A DNA stretch of 64,000 nucleotides from DATGPD01 sp031423015 (GTDB taxonomy: Bacteria; Planctomycetota; UBA1135; UBA2386): contig JANPER010000028.1 in the NCBI GenBank assembly GCA_031423015.1, forward strand, positions 29,699-93,698. Direction: 5' to 3'. A program made the translations under genes and the position numbers. The notes under the pieces are model-generated. The model searched no databases and was not told where the DNA came from. It worked only from the letters and a program-made list of their open reading frames with translations. Shown here piece by piece: positions 42,820 through 51,368 of the stretch. Position 1 is the stretch's first letter. Every line of letters begins with the position of its first letter.

Positions 42820-45800
42820 TCAGCGGCCCTGAAGCTCGTCGAAGACCTGGCGCACCTCGGCCCACAACTCGCCCCACGCCGCGACTTCGTCTGCCGGCAG
42901 CACGCCGCTCGGTTTCAGCTGGCGCAACGGCTCGAGGTCAGGCATCAGCAGCCATTGGCTGAGGTTGTGCCGCAGCTCGACGACGGCTCGGGCCTTCTCC
43001 TCATCCTGCTCTTGCAGGCCGCGCAGGACGCTACGCATCAACGACAACGCTGCTCGAGACGCTTCGATGCGCTTTTGCGGACTGGCCGCAGCACCGACCG
43101 GCGCGTCGCCCGCGATGAGACCTACAGCGGCACGCACCACGTCGATGTACTCGCGGCCGATCGTGCCACGCTCGCGCCGGTAGATCGTGTCGAACCAGGT
43201 GAACGCCAAGAGCGCATCGCCGCGCGCGAGGGCCACGCTCGCCAACTCGATCGCCTCGTCGCGGTTATCCGGCAGGGGCGCACCGGCGGCGACCTCGTCC
43301 AGCCGCGCGACGCTCGCTTTCTGGCGCTCGATCCTGGCGATCCACTCCGCAGTCGGGTGCGGCCAGCGCAGTTGGCGCGCACCGAGTTCGGCACCACGGC
43401 GCACGCAAGCCAGCGCCGCATCAAAGGCGCCGCGGCAGGCGAGCATGTTGCCCAGGTTGCAGTGAGCCTCGGCGTAATCCGGTTGCAGCTCGATGGTGCG
43501 CCGATACGCCGCTTCGGCCTCGTTGGCGATGCCGGCGCGTTCGAGCGCCACGCCCAGCTGATACCAGGTCTCCGCATCGCTCTCGGCGAACGTCAGCACC
43601 TGTCGCTGCGTCGTGATCGCGGCGTCCAAGTAACCAAGCGCGACCTGCATGCTCGACACCGCGGCGTGTGTGGCGGGCGAACGCGGCGCCAGTTGCACGG
43701 CCTGTTCGCTCGCCGCCAACGCTCCCTTGGCATCTCCCGCCTTGGCCAGCGCGTGCGCGAGCAGCAGCAGAGAACGCGGCGACACCCGCAAACGCACGCC
43801 CTCCCGCGCGGCCGCCACCGCGCCTTCGAGGTCGCCGCTGATCGACGAAATGCCCGCCAGCGAGAGCCAGGCGCGTTGGTATTCGGGATCGGTTGCGATG
43901 GCGCGCTTCGCCAGCACGCGCGCCGGCGCGGTCTGGCCTTCTTCGAGGAACGCCGACGCCAGATCGACCAGGGCGTGCGCGTTGTCTGGGCGCACCGCAG
44001 CCGCCGCGGTGAACACCCGCGTGATCTCCGCGCGCGGCGGTTCTGGCAGTCCCATGAGCAGCACGCCCAAGTCGTGCGCAATGCTGTAGTCGTGCGGCTG
44101 CAGCCAGTGTGCGAGGCGATAGGTGCGCACAGCGGTCTCCTTGTCGCCCGCGGCCGCCACACACTCCGCCAGCATGCCGAGGCTGTTGCCAGCCACATCG
44201 GCCACCTCAGGGTCGGCAGCCAACGCGCGCATGGCCGGCAGCTCACGCAGGCTGCAGTGACGCCGCAATGCGACATTCCATGGCCGCGGATCGATGCCGT
44301 CGGCCAAGGCGAGGAGGCGTTGCCAAGTTTGCGGCTCTTGGCCACGGCGGGCACGTAGCAGGTGCACCCAATGATGCAGCGCGGTCGCTAGCTCGTGGTG
44401 CAATCGGCTACCCGTCAGAGCCGCGACAACGCGCGCCGAGTCGTCGGTGTCGGGATCGACGCCAAACAGCGCGAACAGCGCGCGATGATCCGCGTCGATC
44501 TCGGCCGGCGAGCGATCCTCACCACGATGCGGTCGCAACTCGTCGATGAGCGCCCGGGCGCTCGCATCGCGCAGCTCCACCTGCGCGTCGCGTTCGACCT
44601 CGGCGCGCACGACCCTGAGCCGCTGGCGCAGCTCGTCGGACACGTGCGGCGCGCCCGCCAGTTGCTCGGCCTCGCGCGCCACCACGGTCGCTTCACCCCA
44701 CAGGCGCACCTTGTCCTGCGTCGAGGACTGCGCGCGGTCGCGCAGGTCGATCAGGCGCGCGAGCCCGGCGTGGGCGCGTTGTTCGGCGTCGGCACGCAAG
44801 GCGTTCTCGCGCCGCTCGTACCACACAAGTGCCCACGCGCCCGCCAACAGCGACGCGACGATGACGATGCTGGTGAGCAGCGTCGCGCGCCGCGCCCGGG
44901 CTTCTTGCGTCGCGCGCGCGTGCGCCTGCGCCGCCTCGATCGCCAACTCGCGCGCGCGCTGCTCGACCGCGGCCAAGTAGTCGCTCGCGGCCGCCGCTAC
45001 CGCGCCGGCATCTGCCGGCCGCGACGCCGGATCGACCGCGAGGCAGCGATGCGCCAGCAGCACCAACTCGCCATCACCACCACAGATGTCGAGCCGGCGA
45101 TGCGCATCGTCGAGCCAGGCGCGCGACGCGCGCAAGAACACTTCTTCGCGCGTCTGGCCCCGATACGGCGGCGCCCCGGTGAGGATCTGGCACAGGATGC
45201 CGCCGAGCGTGAACACGTCGGTGCGCGCGTCGACCTGCTCGACGGCGCCCCGCGCCTGCTCGGGTGCCATGAATGCGGGCGTCCCCGCAACCCGCGGCGA
45301 AGCGCGGTCGTCGGCGTCGTCGCGCTCGGCGCGCAGCGACTGCACGGCGCGAGCGAAGCCCCAGTCCAGGATCTGCACCTCGCCGAACGCGCCGAGCATC
45401 ACGTTGGCGGGCTTGAGATCGCCGTGCACGATGCCGCGGCTGTGCGCGAACGCCATCGTCTCGCACACCCGCACGAACGCGGTGATGGCGTGTCGGCGAT
45501 CGGCGCGCGCGCTCGGTTCGTTGGGCCGTGCGGCACGCTGCAGGAGCGCTTGCAACGACTCGCCCTCGACCAGCTTCATCACGTAGAAGAGGCGACCGTC
45601 GTCAGTCGTGCCGAGGTCGTGAATCGCCACGATGCCCGGGTGCTCCAGCGCCCCCATCACGCGCGCCTCGTGCCGGAACAGCTGCTGCAACGCTGGGTTC
45701 GCGCTCAACGAGTGACGCAGAAACTTGATCGCCACGTCGCGCTCGAGTTCACCGTCGCGGGCCCGCGCCACCACACCCATGCCACCCTGCGCCACCAGCT

Positions 45801-46113
45801 CGACGATTTGGTACTTGCCCACCTTGCTGGGCAGATCGGCGAGAGTCTCGGCGCGCGGCCCGGCCAGCTCCAGCGCGGGGGCCGCCGGCGACCCGGTGGC
45901 GGTGCGCCCGGCGCTCATGCCAAAAGCCGTGGCGATGCCCAGGTCGAGCAAGTCGTCGAAGGGCTGGTTATCCGAGGATGTCATCGTGACCACGCCTGGT
46001 CTGCCGGGGGACGCGAATTTGGGCTTCAGATCTTCGGTTGCGAGGTGCAAATCCCCCTGGTCCCGAGATTGGTCCTGAGTTCTCGGGCCGCCGCCAAACG
46101 GGGAGCCGTTCAT
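42820..46113 (-). CDS. Membrane Ser/Thr kinase with TPR repeats, atypical catalytic motifs
   Basis: 1097 aa from ATG 46113 (ATG 45984 would give a shorter N-terminus). Kinase domain about 100-375: glycine loop AQGGMGVV, Lys130, catalytic loop HGDLKPANVML (His230-Gly-Asp232, Gly for Arg) and DWG (Asp250) for DFG, then APEQA. This variant set is common in planctomycete kinases and is compatible with activity. A coiled coil leads to a transmembrane helix (about 411-432) and a long C-terminal part with TPR-like repeats (AETWYQLGVALERAGIANEAEAAYRR, YAEAHCNLGNMLACRGAFDAAL). It lies 30 bp downstream of an ECF sigma gene in the same direction, so they form an operon. Confidence 0.88.
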   Translation of the reverse strand: MNGSPFGGGPRTQDQSRDQGDLHLATEDLKPKFASPGRPGVVTMTSSDNQPFDDLLDLGIATAFGMSAGRTATGSPAAPALELAGPRAETLADLPSKVGKYQIVELVAQGGMGVVARARDGELERDVAIKFLRHSLSANPALQQLFRHEARVMGALEHPGIVAIHDLGTTDDGRLFYVMKLVEGESLQALLQRAARPNEPSARADRRHAITAFVRVCETMAFAHSRGIVHGDLKPANVMLGAFGEVQILDWGFARAVQSLRAERDDADDRASPRVAGTPAFMAPEQARGAVEQVDARTDVFTLGGILCQILTGAPPYRGQTREEVFLRASRAWLDDAHRRLDICGGDGELVLLAHRCLAVDPASRPADAGAVAAAASDYLAAVEQRARELAIEAAQAHARATQEARARRATLLTSIVIVASLLAGAWALVWYERRENALRADAEQRAHAGLARLIDLRDRAQSSTQDKVRLWGEATVVAREAEQLAGAPHVSDELRQRLRVVRAEVERDAQVELRDASARALIDELRPHRGEDRSPAEIDADHRALFALFGVDPDTDDSARVVAALTGSRLHHELATALHHWVHLLRARRGQEPQTWQRLLALADGIDPRPWNVALRRHCSLRELPAMRALAADPEVADVAGNSLGMLAECVAAAGDKETAVRTYRLAHWLQPHDYSIAHDLGVLLMGLPEPPRAEITRVFTAAAAVRPDNAHALVDLASAFLEEGQTAPARVLAKRAIATDPEYQRAWLSLAGISSISGDLEGAVAAAREGVRLRVSPRSLLLLAHALAKAGDAKGALAASEQAVQLAPRSPATHAAVSSMQVALGYLDAAITTQRQVLTFAESDAETWYQLGVALERAGIANEAEAAYRRTIELQPDYAEAHCNLGNMLACRGAFDAALACVRRGAELGARQLRWPHPTAEWIARIERQKASVARLDEVAAGAPLPDNRDEAIELASVALARGDALLAFTWFDTIYRRERGTIGREYIDVVRAAVGLIAGDAPVGAAASPQKRIEASRAALSLMRSVLRGLQEQDEEKARAVVELRHNLSQWLLMPDLEPLRQLKPSGVLPADEVAAWGELWAEVRQVFDELQGR

Positions 46114-46143
46114 GCGGGGACATGTGCAATGGAAACGCCGGTC

Positions 46144-46827
46144 TCACCGCAGGCTAGCCAGCAACTCGACGCACAGTCGCTCGACCTCGGCTTCGCTGGA
46201 CATGGGGTGGTAGCCGGCCATCACCTCCAACAACACGGCGCGGAACTCCTCGCGCGCCTCGCGCAAGACTTCGTACACGCGCTCCACGGAAGTGTCGGTC
46301 GCGACCGCGATTTCCCTGGGTGGCATGCTCTGCTCGAACCGCATGGCGAGCGCCACAAACCGACGCTTCGCTGCTGGCGAGCGCTCGGCCCGTTCGCCCA
46401 TGCGCGCGCGGGCTTCTTGCACCACGGCCTCGGCCCACGCGCGATCGAACACATGCGACAGCGTGGCCTCGGAGTCGGCAATGTGGTCCATGTTGATCTC
46501 GACGGCCGCCGGTGCGTCACGACGGCGCGCCAGCTTGCGCTCGCTCATCAGCGCCACATTGCGCGTGATGCCAAACAGGAAGGCGCGGAAGCCACCGGGG
46601 CTCTTGGGATCGACGCGTTCGAGGGCGCCGCCGCCCTTGAAGCACTCGACGAAGACGTCGCTGGTCGCATCCACCACGGCGGTGTGATCGAAGGCCAAGC
46701 GCCAGCGGGCAGCCAGGTAGGCGCGAATCACCGGCCCGTAGGAACGGGCAAACACATCGCGATCGAGTGGCCGGCCGGCCGCGGCGCCCAAGACCAGGCT
46801 CCACGAGGTGACATCCGCGGAATGCAC
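46144..46827 (-). CDS. ECF sigma factor (operon with kinase)
   Basis: 227 aa from GTG 46827. Region 2 resembles FARSYGPVIRAYLAARW, TSDVFVECFKGGGAL and FRAFLFGITRNVALMSERK; region 4 MPPREIAVATDTSVERVYEVLREARE. The spacing and KGGGALERVDPKSPGGFRAFLFGI are typical of a planctomycete ECF group. The GTG is preceded by TATGCT and six nt, the same spacing as the sigma gene at 3118. Probably controlled by the downstream membrane kinase. Confidence 0.85.
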   Translation of the reverse strand: MHSADVTSWSLVLGAAAGRPLDRDVFARSYGPVIRAYLAARWRLAFDHTAVVDATSDVFVECFKGGGALERVDPKSPGGFRAFLFGITRNVALMSERKLARRRDAPAAVEINMDHIADSEATLSHVFDRAWAEAVVQEARARMGERAERSPAAKRRFVALAMRFEQSMPPREIAVATDTSVERVYEVLREAREEFRAVLLEVMAGYHPMSSEAEVERLCVELLASLR

Positions 46828-46833
46828 GCGGCA

Positions 46834-46839
46834 AGCATA
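46834..46839 (-). promoter_or_regulatory. -10 box (TATGCT) for leaderless sigma mRNA
   Basis: On the minus strand TATGCT-TGCCGC-GTG precedes the sigma gene; at 3106 the plus strand reads TATGCT-AGCCGC-GTG. Fourteen of fifteen bases agree. Confidence 0.55.
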
Positions 46840-46843
46840 CTCG

Positions 46844-46964
46844 CGCGGCCGAGCCGCAACCGACGAGACGCGAAGGCGGCCAACGGGCGGCTCGGCCGCG
46901 AGTCATGAGCCGTAAGACGTAAGCCCTAAGTCCCAGACCGCTGTCTGACCGCCTGACAGCGGTC
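46844..46964 (+). repeat. Dispersed structured element, copy B
   Basis: 14-bp perfect stem CGCGGCCGAGCCGC (46844-46857) / GCGGCTCGGCCGCG (46887-46900), 29-nt loop, then AGTCATGAGCCGTAAGACG and AAGCCCTAAGTCCCAGACC, ending in a 10-bp hairpin GACCGCTGTC (46936-46945) / GACAGCGGTC (46955-46964). Compared with copy A (34223-34279), one stem pair changes A-T to C-G on both sides, preserving pairing. Confidence 0.82.
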
Positions 46965-46981
46965 GTGGGGTGCGCGGCCTC

Positions 46982-47797
46982 CTAGCCAGCGCAAACCGGG
47001 TTGAGCGGCGAGGCGGCGGCGTCGCCGGGACGCAGCCCGGGCAGCCAGGTCGCCAAGTCGGCCCGTTGACCAGCGTTGCTTGGCTCGACCACGCGCGCGC
47101 CCTCGGGCATGAAGATCACCGTCATCACTTCGCGTGGGTTCTCGCTGCGGTTGGCGCCGGCACCGTGCAGCGTCCAGGCGAGATGGAACGACGCGTCGCC
47201 AGCGCGCATGGGTCCAGTCCCGGCAAGCGCATCACCGCGTTGCGCCACCAGCGCTTCGAGTTCGGCATGCGAACGCGCCGAGATCGGCGCCGACGACAGA
47301 GGCCCGGCGCGGTGCGTGCCGATCGCAAACCGCAGCTCCCCCATCTGCGGCGTAATGTCGACCAACGGCATCCACAGCGTGACCATCTCTTGGTCGATCG
47401 GCCAGTAGTGCTTGTCTTGGTGCCACGGCGTCGGGCCACCGCCCGCCGGCTTGATGAGCGCTTGGTCGTGATACAGCCGCACCGCGGGCACGCCCAGTAG
47501 CAACGCGGCCAAGCGGCCGAGGCGGGGCGACCGCGTGAAGCGCGCGACCTCGGCGTCGACGCGCCACAGGTTCATGTGCTGCGCGAAGGCGCGCGCGTAG
47601 GCGGTGCCTTCCTGCTCGGTGGGCACGAGGGCTGGAACGCGCGCGATCGCGCGTTGCACGGCGGCGCGCACGGCGAGCACTTCGCGCGCGGACAAGACGC
47701 CGCGCAAGGTAACGTGGCCATCGCGGGCCAAGTCGTGCGGCGCCGAAGACGGGAGCGCGAACTCGCCGTCGAGGGGCAGATGCGGATCGCAAGACAA
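46982..47797 (-). CDS. Phytanoyl-CoA dioxygenase (PhyH) family protein
   Basis: 271 aa from TTG 47797; the frame is open to 47875 but that extra sequence is Cys/Arg-rich and unlike protein, and GTG 47845 is the other choice. Jelly-roll Fe(II)/2-oxoglutarate oxygenase: DLARDGHVTLRGVLSAREV at the start, the HxD pair in TPWHQDKHYWP and the distal His in LHGAGANRS. Substrate unknown; the family hydroxylates lipids and small metabolites. A dispersed repeat lies just downstream of its stop; it is divergent from the dienelactone hydrolase gene. Confidence 0.8.
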   Translation of the reverse strand: MSCDPHLPLDGEFALPSSAPHDLARDGHVTLRGVLSAREVLAVRAAVQRAIARVPALVPTEQEGTAYARAFAQHMNLWRVDAEVARFTRSPRLGRLAALLLGVPAVRLYHDQALIKPAGGGPTPWHQDKHYWPIDQEMVTLWMPLVDITPQMGELRFAIGTHRAGPLSSAPISARSHAELEALVAQRGDALAGTGPMRAGDASFHLAWTLHGAGANRSENPREVMTVIFMPEGARVVEPSNAGQRADLATWLPGLRPGDAAASPLNPVCAG

Positions 47798-47915
47798 GGG
47801 GGTGCAGCATCGTGCTGATCGACTTCGATGACAAGGCGCGGTCACCCATACGCGGGCTCCACATGCGCGCGTCAACGACTAGCATGCGCGCTCGATTCAC
47901 CACCAAGCTTCACCC

Positions 47916-48575
47916 ATGCACGAAACAGTCCGCTTCTCCAACGGCAAGGCGTCGGGTCATCTCGAGCGGCCGGCCAAACCGAGCACCGCCGGCGTCGTCG
48001 TCATCCAGGAATGGTGGGGGTTGGTGCCGCACATCAAGGATGTCGCGGCGCGCGTGGCGAAGGCCGGCTACCTGGCGCTGGCGCCGGATCTCTACCACGG
48101 CAAGAGCACGGTCGAAGCCGAGGAGGCGCAGCACTTGATGCAGGGGCTCGACTGGAGTCTCGCGGTGCGGGAGATCACCGCCGCGGTCGCGTTCTTGCGC
48201 GAGCAAGGCTGCAAGAAGGTCGGCGTCGTGGGCTTCTGCATGGGCGGCGCCTTGTCGGTGCTCGCGGCGGCCAACGCGGGCGTCGACGCGGCGGTGGCGT
48301 TCTACGGCTTCCCGCCCGACACGGCCGCCATCGACAAGCCGTGCCCGCCGACGCAGATCTTCTTCGGCGCCAACGAGGACTTCTTCAACGTGCCGAACGC
48401 GCAGGCGTGGGCGAAGGCGCAGGCAGCACAGGGCAAGGCGTCGGCGGTCACCGTCTACCCCGGCGCGGGGCACGCGTTCTTCAACGACACGCGCAAGGAT
48501 GTCTATCACGCCGCCGCGGCGAAGGACGCGTGGGCGAAGACGCTCGCGCACTTTGAGACGTGCTTGCGGGGATAA
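47916..48575 (+). CDS. Dienelactone hydrolase family protein
   Basis: 219 aa, full-length alpha/beta hydrolase. Triad Cys108 (GFCMGGAL), Asp155 (GANEDFF) and His186 (GAGHAFFN), with the family Glu32 in VIQEWWGL. Hydrolyses cyclic ester bonds in aromatic breakdown in characterised members; many homologues have unknown substrates. Cytoplasmic, no neighbour of an aromatic pathway here. Confidence 0.9.
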   Translation: MHETVRFSNGKASGHLERPAKPSTAGVVVIQEWWGLVPHIKDVAARVAKAGYLALAPDLYHGKSTVEAEEAQHLMQGLDWSLAVREITAAVAFLREQGCKKVGVVGFCMGGALSVLAAANAGVDAAVAFYGFPPDTAAIDKPCPPTQIFFGANEDFFNVPNAQAWAKAQAAQGKASAVTVYPGAGHAFFNDTRKDVYHAAAAKDAWAKTLAHFETCLRG

Positions 48576-48628
48576 CGTCGTTTGCGGTGGCTGGCCATAC
48601 GCAGCACCGCGATTCGGATAGCCCGACG

Positions 48629-48665
48629 CTCGGTCCGCATATACGTCACGTCGGATCGGACCGAG
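48629..48665 (+). terminator. 9-bp perfect hairpin downstream of the dienelactone hydrolase
   Basis: CTCGGTCCG (48629-48637) and CGGACCGAG (48657-48665) with a 19-nt loop, 54 bp after the stop. The rest of the 204-bp gap holds a weak promoter-like TTCAAC-17 bp-TAATCT (48714-48742) for the next gene. Confidence 0.4.
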
Positions 48666-48779
48666 AAGCTCTCGCACCGACGCATCTAGGCACCCGCCGC
48701 GAACGACGTAGTCTTCAACGCCTCGTCTCACTGCTCTAATCTGTGTCTGGGGCAGCTCTCAGCTCGCCTCAACCGATCC

Positions 48780-50030
48780 ATGCGTGCTCTCTCTCTCTCG
48801 GGTGTTCTAGCCTTCGTCGCGTCCGGAGCGGCGCAGGGTGTGCCGCGCTACGAAGCCGTCGTCAGCATCGTCGCCAACATCAACGGGTCTGAGGGCCTGT
48901 GGCTCGCAAGTCGCAGCCGTGCGTGCGCGGCAATCAGCGGCTTGGCCGCGGCGGGCAGCGCCGGCTTTGGTGTCAGCTCGGTCCAGCTCGATCCGTGCGA
49001 CGATCGCATCTGGCTCGGCGGCATCAACAGCAACGGCAACACCACGGGCCAGGTCAACTCGATCCGCATCAACGGCACGGCCGCAGCTGGTGGCGTCGTC
49101 GCCCCCAGCTCCTTCGTGCAACACGCCATCGTTCCCTCGGGTAGCTCGGTCGCCGGTATCACGTTCGACGACAACGGCGATCCGATCGTCGTCAGCGGCA
49201 GTTCACGCGCCGGCGGCGTGTTCCGCATCAACCGCTGCGCGCCCGGCGCGGCGGCGGTGCTGATCGGCCAGGTCCCATCCGGCACGCACAACGCGATCTG
49301 TCGCGACCTGCGCGGCAACCTCTACGTTGGGATGTTCGGCGTGGGTCAAGTGTGGTGCATGACCAAGAACCCAGACTGCACCTACGCCGCGCCGGTTCTG
49401 CACGGCACGGTCCCGGTCACCAGCGTGAGCGGAATCGAATGGTGCCCTGACAGCGGCGGCGGCCAGCTCTTCATCACCACGTTCGGCGTGGTGGGCAATG
49501 CCATCTTCAAGATGCCGGCAACGCCGTGCGGCGGCGGCGGAGTCGCGGTCGTGGCCTCCGCGACCGTCGGATCGCTCAACTACAACGACTACGACGTCAA
49601 CAACAACGACTTCTGGCAATGCGGCGCCGGCGTCGATCCCGACCTCGTCGAGACGATGACCGTGGCCGGCGTCAACACGCTGGTCTGCACCTTGGGGGGC
49701 GGCAGCGTGGGTTTGCCGTCGTGCATCGACGTCAGCGACTGCGTGAACGCCGAGACCGGCGCCATCCCGGACTGCCCCGCGCGCGGCTCGCTGATCTGCC
49801 TCGATCTGAGCACGTGCTGCAACCCCGGCGACCTGGCGGTCATCCACCTGATCTCGCCCGTGTCGGTCCCCATCATCATCGCGCCGGTCGGCCCGAACGG
49901 CCGTCTGTCGGTGAAGTTCAACGTCACGCTGCCGCCCGGCTTCCCAGCGGGAGCGCTGGTGTTCGCCAGCGCCTGCGTGAGCGCCACGGGCCTCAACATC
50001 GGCCCGTTCAAGCGCTGGCCAGGCTTTTGA
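48780..50030 (+). CDS. Exported Cys-rich protein, probable propeller, unknown function
   Basis: 416 aa. Signal peptide MRALSLSGVLAFVASGAAQG. Residues ~25-290 show propeller-like repeats (DDRIWLGGINSNGNTTGQVN, GGVFRINRC, NLYVGMFGVGQVWCM, GQLFITTFGVVGNAIFKM), then a short Cys-rich part (LPSCIDVSDCVN, LDLSTCCNPGDLAVIHLI) and terminal beta strands. No enzyme motif. The stop codon is embedded in a 15-bp imperfect hairpin (50027-50061). Confidence 0.78.
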   Translation: MRALSLSGVLAFVASGAAQGVPRYEAVVSIVANINGSEGLWLASRSRACAAISGLAAAGSAGFGVSSVQLDPCDDRIWLGGINSNGNTTGQVNSIRINGTAAAGGVVAPSSFVQHAIVPSGSSVAGITFDDNGDPIVVSGSSRAGGVFRINRCAPGAAAVLIGQVPSGTHNAICRDLRGNLYVGMFGVGQVWCMTKNPDCTYAAPVLHGTVPVTSVSGIEWCPDSGGGQLFITTFGVVGNAIFKMPATPCGGGGVAVVASATVGSLNYNDYDVNNNDFWQCGAGVDPDLVETMTVAGVNTLVCTLGGGSVGLPSCIDVSDCVNAETGAIPDCPARGSLICLDLSTCCNPGDLAVIHLISPVSVPIIIAPVGPNGRLSVKFNVTLPPGFPAGALVFASACVSATGLNIGPFKRWPGF

Positions 50031-50061
50031 ACCGCGGCGCGGCAAGCGCGACGCAGTTCAA
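50027..50061 (+). terminator. Imperfect 15-bp hairpin at gene end
   Basis: TTGAACCGCGGCGCG pairs with 50047-50061 at 13 of 15 positions, 5-nt loop. The TTTTGAACCGCGGCG start also occurs at the stop of the lipoprotein gene at 39208-39222, suggesting a recurring end element. Confidence 0.5.
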
Positions 50062-50182
50062 GCGAGCCAGCAAGCTGGCTCGACGTTGAATGCTGCGGCG
50101 CGCCGGCGCGGGGTAGATCGGGCGAGCCACCGGGACTGCCTAGTGGCTTGCATCGAAGCGCGGTCTCTGGTCGCGTAGGAGG

Positions 50183-51145
50183 ATGACTCCGCCCGGCATC
50201 TACCCCGCGCTCGAACCGTTTCACAGTGAGCGTGTCGCCGTGTCGAAGCGGCACACGATCTACTTCGAGCAGTGCGGCAATCCACGCGGCGTGCCGGTGT
50301 TGTTCGTGCACGGGGGACCGGGGGCGGGGTGCTCGACCACCGATCGCCGGTTCTTCGATCCGGGTGCGTTCCGGGTCGTGCTCGTCGATCAACGCGGCGC
50401 CGGCCGCAGTGCGCCGCTCGGCGAGGTCGACGACAACACCATCGACGACCTGGTGGCCGACTTCGAACGCATCCGCCGGCAGCTCGGCATCGACCAGTGG
50501 CACGTGTTCGGCGGCTCGTGGGGCAGCACGCTCGGCCTCTACTACGCTGAGCGCCATCCCGAGCGGGTGCTGTCGCTGTGCCTGCGCGGCATTTGGTTGC
50601 TGCGCCAACTGGAGGTCGACTGGTGGCTGTATGGCCTGCGCACATTGGCGCCCGAGCTGTGGCGCACCTTTGCCGAGCACCTGTCACCCGACCAGCGCGG
50701 CGACCTGCTGAATGGCTACTGGCAGCTGTTCACCAGCAACGACGAGCGCGCGGCGCGCGCGGCCGCCAAGGCCTGGGCGACCTATGAAGGCTCCGCCTGC
50801 ACGCTGCTGCCAAATCCCGAGTTCATGCAGTTGCTCACCAACGACACCACCAGTTGGGCGCTTGCGCGGCTCGAAGCGCACTACCTGCGCAACCAACGCT
50901 TCACGCCCGACGACCGCCTGCTGCGCGACGTGGCGCGCATTCGGCACCTGCCCGCGTTCCTGGTGCATGGCCGCTACGACTTGGTGTGCCCGCTCATTGG
51001 CGCCGACGACCTGCACCGCGCGTGGCCCCAGGCGAGCTACGTGATCGTCGACGACGCCGGGCACAGCTCGCACGAGCCGGGGATCGCCAAGCAGCTGGTG
51101 GCGGCGATGGATCGGGTGGCGCGCACGGGAAGCCCGCGGTTGTAG
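50183..51145 (+). CDS. pip: Proline iminopeptidase
   Basis: 320 aa alpha/beta hydrolase of family S33. Oxyanion motif HGGPGAGC (43-50), nucleophile Ser112 in GGSWGSTLGL, Asp in HGRYDLVCP, and His in DAGHSSHEP; the cap-domain signature with RGIWLLRQ is typical. Removes N-terminal proline from peptides in the cytoplasm. AGGAGG directly abuts the ATG, closer than usual for a working ribosome site. Confidence 0.93.
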   Translation: MTPPGIYPALEPFHSERVAVSKRHTIYFEQCGNPRGVPVLFVHGGPGAGCSTTDRRFFDPGAFRVVLVDQRGAGRSAPLGEVDDNTIDDLVADFERIRRQLGIDQWHVFGGSWGSTLGLYYAERHPERVLSLCLRGIWLLRQLEVDWWLYGLRTLAPELWRTFAEHLSPDQRGDLLNGYWQLFTSNDERAARAAAKAWATYEGSACTLLPNPEFMQLLTNDTTSWALARLEAHYLRNQRFTPDDRLLRDVARIRHLPAFLVHGRYDLVCPLIGADDLHRAWPQASYVIVDDAGHSSHEPGIAKQLVAAMDRVARTGSPRL

Positions 51146-51368
51146 CGAGCGCGCGGCTCCCGGGGCCATGGCAACGCCGCATGAACGCCGCGGCTCGCGT
51201 GGGAGCCCGTGCCCAAGGTTGGTGCGGGGTGACCCGAGGCGCGCGGATCACGGAGTTGTGCCTGAGCCCCCGGCCGAGTAAATACTCCGGGGCCTGCCCA
51301 ACGCCAACGACTGGGTTTTCCCAATGGCGTTTGCCTCTCTCCCTTTTCAGCAACAAGAAAGCTCTCCC

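Noticed and set aside
44395..46908. 837-codon plus-strand frame
   Set aside because: Shadow of the minus-strand kinase and sigma genes, which carry recognisable motifs.
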